64,000 nt of DNA from Symbiodinium natans (lineage: Eukaryota > Sar > Dinophyceae > Suessiales > Symbiodiniaceae). Of the stretch, positions 55,568-64,000 are shown one piece after another; the stretch's first letter is position 1, and the number at the start of each line of letters is the position of its first letter. The stretch spans positions 225,860 through 289,859 of the forward strand of contig CAJNDS010002761.1 in the NCBI GenBank assembly GCA_905221605.1, given 5' to 3'. The notes beneath the pieces were generated by a model. The model did not search any database. It was not told the origin of the DNA and worked only from the letters and a program-made list of their open reading frames with translations. Made by a program: the position numbers and the translations under genes.

Positions 55568-57253
55568 CGATCATGACAGCCGTGCCGTCTCGCGCTTTGA
55601 TGCTGTTCAGACGGCTGTTTCCACATGGAGGTCTCATCTTTCTGCGGGAGCCGCGCCTTAAACCTTAGGATCTGACGTCTCCTTCATACTAGTAAAAAGC
55701 AAGGTCAGCAAGGACCCACTGCGCGATGGTAGCTTAGAGTGCTGCATGGCTGCCACGAGAACGGGTCGCAGAGCCGGAGCACAGGGCAAAGCAAGTGAGA
55801 CATCTGTCGTGATCCTGCCCGTGTTCTGGGACTTCCCCTACGCAGATAGGAGCTCGGCACACATGCTCCTGCCCACTGGCATCTGCGGAAGCTTCAAACT
55901 AAAAGCCTGTCGCGCACCGCATGCTACTCTCCCCAGTCAGCGCGTTTGACAAAACCTGGAGCCCTAGACCTGCCAGGCAAGTGGCAAAAAACATGGGCTT
56001 CTCTCCTGCTGTTGCTGTGTCTTTGCTTGATGACCTTCACTCGCACAGCGGGCTGGGGCCGGGGTCCGTTTTATGATTAAGGGCATTAAGGGTATGCTGA
56101 GCTTTGATTTTGACGCCTCGGGAAGGTCACACTGCGCCTAAGGCCTAGGCTAGATTGAGTGCTGGTGACATGTGATTGCAGCGGTGTGGTGTAAGTCGTG
56201 TAGCGCAACTCAGTTCAGCCAGGTAGGGGGTCAACCAGAGCCTGGGGTTTAAACACACGCGAGCAGCAGTAGTTCGACCCTGGGCTTGAGACTCCCAGGC
56301 ACAGGGATGTGCAATCACCTCGTGAAGAGAGCCTCGTCTCATGTAACCCTGTGACTGGAAAAGGTCAACCTCAAGATTTCAGATTGACACTGTGCGCGCA
56401 AGTGTGTATCCAAAGTTGAGTTAATGCCGAGGATTGCACAGATCTGCATCTCCGCGCAGTGCGGGTAGAGCTACTGTTGCGCGGAGGTTGTATCCCTTGC
56501 CAGGGAGATTCCACGTTGCGCAAGCGAAACAAGACACTGTCATGGGAGCTCTGCATGTCGCGCTTCTAAACCCCGCAGTAAACCCTTTGACCCTCAAAGC
56601 ATAGGCCCTTACACCTGCAATCCCTTCTCCCTCGACTCGCGGTCCATGTGTCTGCATCGGTCCCTAGGAGCATAAGATAGAACCCTCTCCCGTAACCTCA
56701 TATACCCCAGATAGAACCCTCTATAGAACCCTACAGAAACCTCATATGCCCCAGATAGAACCCTCTATAGAACCTTCTCCCATAACCTCATATACCGCGG
56801 ATAGAAATATAAATATATATAGATGATCAGGGACCAAACAAGACCAAAAGGCATCTGATTGTGCCTCTGGGTGCAGCAGCTGGCCCAAAGCTCTCTGCTG
56901 ATGCGATGCCTCGTCACACCAATGATGCGCGGCCACGTTGCTTAGTTTTCAACTTCGCGGAATGGGTGGGAAGATTGTCAAGATTCCAGTTCACCAGACA
57001 AGTGGCTAGGTTTTGGAACGATGGTTTCAGAAGTTGTCAAACGTTTTCGTCATGCTTTCGTTTCAATTCCCATTATCATGCTCCTGAATGGTAATGGATC
57101 AACATTATCAACCCCAAAATGGGTGGTTTCCTTACTAAAAAATAGGCTCCCTTTTTTTGGGTCATTTTTGGACCATAATGATTTGATCCAAACCCAAATC
57201 ACTTTCTGTTTTTGATGGACCCAATGTCTTGAGCATTTTTGGAGAAGTTTCAG
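55568..57253. other. Intergenic; left copy of a direct repeat
   Basis: Mostly the duplicated block 55879-56566. At 56680-56810 a short motif recurs (ATAGAACCCTCTATAGAACC, CCTCATATACC), making an irregular minisatellite. No gene found. Confidence 0.5.
55879..56566 (+). repeat. 690-bp direct repeat, left copy
   Basis: Matches 58126-58811 at a constant offset of about 2,247 bp with few differences (for example GCGGTGTGGTGTAAG against GCGGTGTGTGTAAG). It contains GTTCGACCC after TAGCGCAACTCAGT, which loosely recalls pol III B and A boxes, so a tRNA-derived element is conceivable but not shown. Confidence 0.85.
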
Positions 57254-57999
57254 GTGGGGATGTCCTTACAGTTGAAGCCAAGAGCTCCATGACCATCCGC
57301 AAGTTCAAGGAGAAGCTGATACGGTTACGGTGGGATGATGAACTGGCACCAAGCTTGACCTCAGCCAAAGTGTTCGTGGATGATCAAGAGGTGAATGATG
57401 GCAACACGGTGATGCATGCAGTTACCCAGGACACAAAGGTGCTAGTCGTGTTTACCTGCCGTGTAACGGAATTGGCTAGGGAGCATATCGATGCTGTTGG
57501 ACGCCACTCCTTGAAAAGGGCTGTGATTCCCAACTCTGTGACTTCTATTGAGGAGTCTGCCTTCAATGGGTGCAGTTCGTTGATCAGCGTGACAATTCCT
57601 GACTCTGTGACTTCCATTGGTCAATATGCCTTCGCTTGGTGCAGTTCCCTAATGAGCGTGACCATTCCTGACTCTGTCACTTCTATTGGGAATTATGCCT
57701 TCGATGGATGCAGCTCATTGACCAGTGTGACCATTCCAGACTCAGTGACTTCTATTGGGAAGTCTGCCTTCTCTGCATGCAGCTCGTTGACCAGCGTGAC
57801 CATTCCAGACTCAGTGACTTCTATTGAGAAAAATGCCTTCGGAAGATGCACTTCGTTGGCTAGCGTGACAATTCCAGAATCTGTGACTTCTATTGATGGT
57901 TATGCCTTCCATGGATGCAAATCACTCACCAGCGTAACAATTCCAAAATCTGTGATTTCTATTGGGGATTTTGCCTTCCACGGATGCCCTGCCTTGTGA
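57254..57999 (+). CDS. Ubiquitin-like domain fused to BspA-type leucine-rich repeats
   Basis: After GAAGTTTCAG the exon reads GDVLTVEAKSSMTIRKFKEK, then SAKVFVDDQEVNDGNTV: a ubiquitin-like fold of about 70 residues. A linker follows, then seven 23-residue repeats of the form SVTIPDSVTSIG..AF..CSSL (LRR_5/BspA type), ending at TGA. Each repeat is 69 bp. An eighth, frameshifted repeat remains after the stop (58010-58065), so the array has been shortened. BspA-like repeats mediate surface or protein binding; a ubiquitin-like N-terminus on such repeats is seen in protist families. No ATG lies in frame at the exon start; the ATG at 57224 is out of frame, so an upstream exon is expected. Confidence 0.75.
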
Positions 58000-58125
58000 T
58001 ACACTTAAACCCTTCGACTTCTATTGAGAAGCTGCCTTCTCTGCGTGCAGATCATTGACCAGTTTTAGGTCGATGGAAGGAAGCGAAAGCCGCCCTACTT
58101 GGATCTGGTCAATTCCATGGTCACT

Positions 58126-58811
58126 GCATCTGCGGAAGCTTCAAACTAAAAGCCTGTCGCGCACCGCATGCTACTCTCCCCAATCAGCGCGTTTGACAAA
58201 ACCTGGAGCCCTAGACCTGCCAGGCAAGTGGCAAAAAACATGGGCTTCTCTCCTGCTGTTGCTGTGTCTTTGCTTGATGACCTTCACTCGCACCGCGGGC
58301 TGGGGCCGGGGTCCGTTTTATGATTAAGGGCATTAAGGGTATGCTGAGCTTTGATTTTGACGCCTCGGGAAGGTCACACTGCGCCTAAGGCCTAGGCTAG
58401 ATTGAGTGCTGGTGACATGTGATTGCAGCGGTGTGTGTAAGTCCTGTAGCGCAACTCAGTTCAGCCAGGTAGGGGGTCAACCAGAGCCTGGGGTTTAAAC
58501 ACACGCGAGCAGCAGTAGTTCGACCCTGGGCTTGAGACTCCCAGGCACAGGGATGTGCAATCACCTCGTGAAGAGAGCCTCGTCTCATGTAACCCTGTGA
58601 CTGGAAAAGGTCAACCTCAAGATTTCAGATTGACACTGTGCGCGCAAGTGTGTATGCAAAGTTGAGTTAATGCCGAGGATTGCACAGATCTGCATCTCCG
58701 CGCAGTGTGGGTAGAGCTACCGTTGCGCGGAGGTTGTACCCCTTGCCAGGGAGATTCCGCGTTGCGCAAGCGAAACAAGACACTGTCATGGGAGCTCTGC
58801 ATGTCGCGCTT
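58126..58811 (+). repeat. 690-bp direct repeat, right copy
   Basis: Second copy of 55879-56566; the identity ends at CATGTCGCGCTT. Together the copies flank a 1.56-kb segment carrying the leucine-rich-repeat gene. Confidence 0.85.
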
Positions 58812-61620
58812 TTTCGGCCCAGTGCGACATTTGCAAAATGCCATGCTTCTGTGATATATCTGTTTTTTGTGAATGCAAGTGAATTGATGCACATGCAAGC
58901 GAATGTGAGTACGTACACATGAGATTCTGCACTTGTGTTTGATATTCACAAAAAGCGGCTTCTCACCACCCCTGAGTGGCCATGCAAACTCCAGCCCATC
59001 AGTGGGAATCTTCTCATGGCGTTGGGTATTCTCTTGCCGGGCCGTATCTAGTCCGAACCTCAGATTCAATGCGTTCTGTCGCGTTTGTCAAGTGGTTTGC
59101 TGCTTGTGGGCTTGTGGAGTCATGCAATGCAAGCCTCAGGCCCCTGGCAATGGCTGCCTGAGGCTATCAGCCGTGCTGCTCAGTAGAAAGTGCAGCTAGA
59201 CGGCACCAGGTGTGAACTTGTGTCAATCCGTTTGAGGGATCTGGATGCCTACAGGAAGTCCAGATTGCAAAGCCGCCTAAAGCCACATGTGCTGTAGGCA
59301 GCCGTAGTCATGATGGGTGACGGAGACCCTTCGCACAAAGGCTCATGTCTGGAGTCCATCCTAAAACCCTGGTCTACAACCAAACAAGGCGAGCACATGC
59401 CAGGACAACGATGCTCCTGTTGCGTGCTCTCGGGAGAAGATTGATAAGTTTGAAGCCACCGCGGTAGGTCCCTCGAAGGGCGGTGCGAGTAGAGCTTCCA
59501 GCAGCCATGCCAAGTTATGTCACAGCTGTGTAGGCTCTATGCCCCAGCCAGCCTGTTCATGCCATTGTCAGCGCCTTCGTTGCTGGCAGTCGCATGTGCT
59601 CGTTTCTTGACCGGTGCCATCCGTGAAAGGCCCGGGGAAGATGACCCGATGGGCACGCAACAAGGTCTTGGCCCATCCTGCCAGAAAGGTCTGCCAGGCA
59701 CATGCAGACACCTACGCGACCGAAGTGCCCTGAGAAGCTGAGGTCGTTGGAACAGGCTTCATGTGCCCATGCTTGTAGGCGATTCGGCGACTTGCAGCGC
59801 TTGTTTGCAAGAAGGACCTCAATCAGGCGCACCAAAGTGAGTGCGGTTTTTGCACTTCCCTGCCCACCCATTGGCCGGCTGCATGAAAAGTGAAGCACCG
59901 AAGACAGTTCAAAGTGCGTCGCGGCGTTTTTGGAACATCAAGAGTTGCCACCGTCAGCCTGTCATCATCGTCGCAGCTAGCCAGCTAGCCTTGTCAGACT
60001 CCTAACAAAGCCCACCACCAGCAGTACAAAAGCTATGGTTTGGGAAAATTCCTTCCACACGGGTCAGCAACGCTCATCGAGATGCTACTGCGCGGTGTGT
60101 CCTGCCACCAGGTTGCAAAACCCAGGAGTACTAAGACCATGCTCCGTAGCACAAGCCACACAAAACCCCAAGCCCACAACACGTTCCTGAAGTGTTGATG
60201 AAGTCCACACACGCCAAAATCGCGAAGCATGCCTGTGAGAAAGTCAGGGCTTAAAGCCGTGCAAGGACTCATGCCATCATGGCCCGAACGACGCAGCCTT
60301 GACAAGTCGCGATTTTGGGTTTAGGGCCTATGTAGGCCTTGGGTGCTTCTTTGGGCACATGGTTTTGAGTCAACAGTTGCAGGGGTGCTTGTCGGAAAGC
60401 CAAGGCTCCCCCAATCCCACGCCAGGAAGAAGAGCTGTGGTTTTTTGGTTTAGAGGTCTCGGTGTAACTTCTGGTTTGCAGGCGGCGTTGGAGAAGCTGC
60501 TGCGTTGATAAGTTTTGCCCTTCAAAACAGATTTGCCCTTCAAAACCTAAAGGGTGCAGCCGAGACAGACGCACCCCAACATAGAAGGAACAGGCGACAC
60601 ATAGAGACCCAAAAGAGCTTACATAAATTTAGATCAACATGCATGTCCCGGCAGATGACTCGACCTAAGAGGATCCCCGGCAGTGGTGATGTCGGGTGTT
60701 CCTGGGGAGAGCTTCCGTTTGGAGTCGCAGGGCCTTTAGGGCGCGCAGGCTTGGGAATTGCTGGTGCCATGCGATTAGGGATTGCGGGAGCGTCTTCGCC
60801 TTAAGGCAAAATGCCCAAGGTGGGTTTGTCCTTCGCGCCCAGCCTGACACCTGCCTTGGGTGGGGCTGGGTGCCAAGTGAAGAGATCCCTCTTTGAGGAT
60901 GTTTTTTGGAGTTGGCGGGTTCATTCGGCCGTTTCATGGTGCTGCTGAGCATCCTTGGCATTCCCGCGCGTTGAGTGTGAGAAGCCGGCACCTAGGGCTC
61001 GTTGTGCAGCCTCCGTCTAAGGTTGGTGTTACAACGTGATCCCTCTGGCGCATGCATTCATCGTGAGCTTTCTCTTTAGGGTTATGGGGCTGGGGCTGTA
61101 CTGGCACCATCCTCCATCTCCAGGCGCATACCGATAGGGTGCATTGTGGCGAGGCCACGCGGCGGCACTGTCTGTCGACTTGATTCCTTCAGGGACGTTT
61201 CAGGGCCCAGTGGGCAGTCTCCACCATCGTAAGCATTGGCTTCCACATGTGGCACGCAGCGATGGCAACTTGTTGCTGGATCTTGCTGGCCTTGAGAATC
61301 CTGAGCTCGCTCTCGAAAGGGTACCCTGGGCTTCGTCGACCTGCAAGAGCCTACAGAAGTTTCTATGAGCCGGTGAGCTGCTGTCATAGCCCCCTGTGGC
61401 ACGCACCCCGGACGTAAATCCATGCCTGTCCCTGCGCATGCCCCACTTTCTGGCTGTGGCAGAGAAATCTTGGAAGCAACTCCCCAGCCGCCGAAGCGGC
61501 AGTTGTCTCAGGAGTCAGGAGTGCCCCCCTGCCTTTTGAGGAAGACAAGCTGGCAGGCTGCAACCCCTCCAAGTGCTCCTTCCACACGCGCCCGCACCCC
61601 ACAAGCCTAAGCCCTAAGCG
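58812..61620. other. No gene recognised
   Basis: Short frames on both strands, none with domains. A GGGTTTAGGG remnant lies near 60317. One duplicated phrase (TTGCCCTTCAAAAC) recurs at 60515 and 60532. Confidence 0.45.
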
Positions 61621-61827
61621 ATGTTCCAAAATAGGAATAGAAAGGCTTGGGGCGCGCGGAGCTTGGGCGATGTGGAGGAAAAGGAGAAGAAATTCCGAGA
61701 GCTCTTGCCTCAAGTGAGCCTGCAACCTGCTTCGGTTCAACCAGAGGCAACGAGCTTGAAAACCGAAGGATCGTCTCATGCCAAAGCCGCATTAAGGGCC
61801 GCCCTTCATCACCCATCCTTGTCCTAG
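61621..61827 (+). CDS. Short unknown open frame
   Basis: 68 codons from ATG to TAG. It reads RSLGDVEEKEKKFRELLPQV then SLQPASVQPEATSLKTEGSS; a charged helix followed by a Ser/Pro-rich tail. Composition favours coding; no family recognised. A reverse frame overlaps it. Confidence 0.35.
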   Translation: MFQNRNRKAWGARSLGDVEEKEKKFRELLPQVSLQPASVQPEATSLKTEGSSHAKAALRAALHHPSLS

Positions 61828-62891
61828 GCAAGTACCATCCTCACCGGCCCTTTCCACTTTTCCACTTGTTCTTCCGTCGCTGGCTGCTGTGTTTGCAGGC
61901 TACCTCTGTAGAAAAAGGCCAATGAATGAGTAGCACCGGAGTGCTCACTGATTTCGTTTTTGGGTTCTTTGCCGAACTACTGAACCCCAACGATGGTCCT
62001 TGGAAGACCCATGGTCGTGGCGACGGGACTGTGCAAACGGTTTTCTGGAGCACTACAGCCTTCGGGCGTTGCGGCACGTGGGGTGGAAGTTGAGAACGTT
62101 TCAATTCGCCCTCTTCCATTTTCATGCGACTCAATGTTCCGAGCGAGCGTCATGCCGCCATGCCATCGATTTGAGTTTGTTCCCCATGCAAGCGCACAAG
62201 ACAAGGCCCGAAGCGGTGTAGTGCATTCGTGCCGCGATTGGCGCATGCTGGGCTTTGATTCAGAGGTGGCGGGCAACCCCAGATTTTGGACGTCGAGACA
62301 CAACCGCAGCGGCTTCTTGGGGGGCCTGAATCTCCATGTTACACGGACACCGGGTGCAGCGTGCGCGCCCGTCACCTTCACACATGGCCTCGGAACCCGA
62401 TGTGCAGCTTTCAGCAGCTGTGCTCGACAAGCCCAGCACTGGATGCAAGGCCGGGAGGGCAAGGCTGTGGCAGGCATCGACGCAAGCCGGCCGTCTGCTG
62501 CGACCGTGCTGTAGGCGCGTGGCTGTGGTTGATGTCGAGTGCAATAAGGCGTGAGAGAAGTTGGGGGCTCAAGCTGCCTCGCATCAAAATGATCAGCTTT
62601 GCCTGCAACATGGGGAGCCTTTTGGTGTGGTCGCCAGCAGGCGGAGAGCGCGCGAGTCCTGCTTTGATGCCTAGCTGGGCATGTCTACAATGCTGCACGC
62701 ATGGCGTGGCCAGAGCCCAGTCCATCGTCAACCATAAGCTTGTGGCAGAGGTTGCCTTGATTAATTGCTGAGACCTGTGCAGGGCTTCCCCGAGCCATGG
62801 CGTACCGAAGTGGCCGGTGACCACTGTAGCCTTCGGTGCCCGACATGTTGCTGAGAGCTGCCGGCCCACGATGTCGCGGGCACACGGCCAG
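61828..62891. other. Overlapping frames on both strands, unresolved
   Basis: A 173-codon + frame (61993-62514) and a 166-codon - frame (61977-62477) cover the same DNA. Neither has a domain, signal or splice support, so I assign neither. Confidence 0.45.
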
Positions 62892-63038
62892 GACTCAGAC
62901 TCGACGACTTCCCTGCTGCGTGCTTGCGAACGCTGGATTCGGTCGGTCGCTGTGGCACATGTGGCACTTTTCGCCCTTGCACTGTGGCTGCGATTGTGGA
63001 TTGCAGTCTGGTTGTGTCCTGCTAGCTTCCGACCTTGA
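62892..63038 (+). CDS. Candidate terminal exon with transmembrane helix
   Basis: After CACGGCCAG a frame reads DSDSTTSLLRACERWIRSVA, then a hydrophobic helix VAHVALFALALWLRLWIAVW, ending at TGA. It looks like the C-terminus of a tail-anchored or multi-pass membrane protein; upstream exons are not found. Confidence 0.4.
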   Translation, partial: DSDSTTSLLRACERWIRSVAVAHVALFALALWLRLWIAVWLCPASFRP

Positions 63039-63114
63039 GGAGGTTTCTTGAGTTTTATGTGATTCCCTCACGTCTAAGTCTGAGAAGGCCCGTATGGGCC
63101 CTAACATACCCTAG

Positions 63115-63177
63115 GTGCAAGTCTATCAAGGCCTCTTTCGTCTCTTCTCTGACACCACCTTCGGCTCGGAGCACGAC
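63115..63177 (+). CDS. Candidate internal exon, unknown protein
   Basis: Bounded by a CCTAG acceptor before G and a GTGAGC donor, 21 codons: VQVYQGLFRLFSDTTFGSEH. The next likely exon follows CTTCTTTTTTAG at 63250; its frame is uncertain. No family recognised. Confidence 0.35.
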
Positions 63178-64000
63178 GTGAGCTCGCGATCCTATTCAAC
63201 GCCTGAACCCCTAAACCCCGCCAAGCTGCCTAAACTTTCTTCTTTTTTAGGCGAAAATGCATTTGGTGAGGTTGTTACACCCAGGCCTCTGGCTCAGCTG
63301 CCTTTGCTCTGGTGCCTGCCACAGATGGTGGCCTGTACCGCAAGCACGAAGTTTCGTTCGGCCAGCCAGCATTCACAGACATTCTCGCCAGGCTACCTTT
63401 GTGCATTCGTTCACCACCTCTTCTAGCGACACCTTTCCCATTCTGTATCGTTGTTCAAACTGGCTACAAAATCGTTCTCGTCGGTTCCGGTGCACGAGAA
63501 CGATAGTCCCGCAAGAACGATTCTCAGATGAGGATAGAAATCTGTTCTGAATCCATATGCCGGTGGCTACTAGGACATAATGGGACATACATGCGAAGCT
63601 ACCTTTCCCATACTTTCAACTGGTCGCGATGGTTCTTCTCGCTTTCGGGGCACGAGAACGATAATTGTCGCAAGTGGGATCGATGGGCCCGAAAGGAAAT
63701 GCACAGTTTAGACCTCTCGCGATCTTTCACACCGAGATTTCTGATGTCTGTGACTTTAAGCCGAGCGAGCCCCAAACCCCAGCAACCCTTTGAGGACAGG
63801 GCTAGGTTGGGGGTTACAGGCTTCCAGCGCCGTCCAGTTGCCATGAAGCCGGCTGCTTAAGAATGAAAAGCTCCCTGCTGAAATCGGAGTTGCTGTTGTC
63901 TCGGCTGGAGCATAGCCATTGTCCGAACAAGCCCTGGCCATGTTGCATTGCATTCAGGGCTTAGGGCTCCAGCCCTGTGCAATCTTGCGATGCCAGTCAC
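63178..64000. other. Possible exon and a degenerate duplication
   Basis: A roughly 90-bp sequence occurs twice in degenerate form at about 63427-63515 and 63600-63690. Both contain ACCTTTCCCAT, TTCTCG and GCACGAGAACGATA. No complete gene found before the window end. Confidence 0.4.

Noticed and set aside
56190-56285. tRNA gene or tRNA-derived SINE in the 690-bp repeat
   Set aside because: GTTCGACCC and TAGCGCAACTCAGT resemble pol III boxes, but no cloverleaf can be drawn and the spacing is loose.
61977-62514. Opposed 173- and 166-codon frames
   Set aside because: No domain, splice or composition evidence favours either strand.

Overview
The window looks like nuclear DNA of a dinoflagellate, probably a Symbiodiniaceae-like alga; that is inference. 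The supporting features are: (i) multi-exon genes whose introns end in AG, almost always followed by G, and often start with GC rather than GT; (ii) a tandem array of nearly identical gene copies with short spacers; (iii) many internal blocks of the TTTAGGG repeat; (iv) every gene I can support lies on the + strand; (v) long low-complexity tracts and small inverted-repeat elements. I saw no tRNA, rRNA, CRISPR array or bacterial operon structure. Coding sequence is broken into exons, so most long reading frames are not genes. The exon models below were built by hand from reading frame, splice sites and remembered family similarity.

Layout. 97-3557 is a 117-bp minisatellite whose unit length keeps several frames open. 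4343-16566 is a five-copy array (unit about 2,639 bp) of an eight-intron acyl-CoA dehydrogenase gene of the fungal type. Four copies look intact and end in Ala-Lys-Leu, a peroxisomal signal; the first copy lacks its 5' exons. 16567-28000 is sparse: a decayed membrane-protein fragment, a secreted/ER CS-domain protein (19052-20362), an unknown multi-exon gene (24161-24879 and probably beyond) and a WW-domain exon (26231-26747). 28090-30617 is a drug/metabolite-type (nucleotide-sugar/triose-phosphate-like) transporter with a frameshifted first exon. 31-37 kb holds short unknown genes, including one with a 60-nt intron made of TTTAGGG repeats (33286-33345) and one with an inverted-repeat element in an intron (34986-35127). 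38270-39124 is a single-exon AlkB-like 2-oxoglutarate oxygenase. 40914-41083 is a cold-shock-domain-like exon.

42.2-54.9 kb is the largest gene: a ZNFX1-like protein. It has an extra N-terminal domain, the N-terminal ZNFX1 region, a split superfamily-1 helicase core and a C-terminal NFX1-type zinc-finger array that contains a recent 519-bp in-frame tandem duplication. 57254-57999 encodes a ubiquitin-like domain fused to seven BspA-type leucine-rich repeats; it lies between two copies of a roughly 690-bp direct repeat (55879-56566 and 58126-58811). The last 5 kb is mostly non-coding, with a few candidate exons.

The genes do not form an obvious pathway. What links them is architecture: GC-AG introns, telomere-like repeats inside introns, inverted-repeat elements at exon edges, and gene or domain amplification by tandem duplication.
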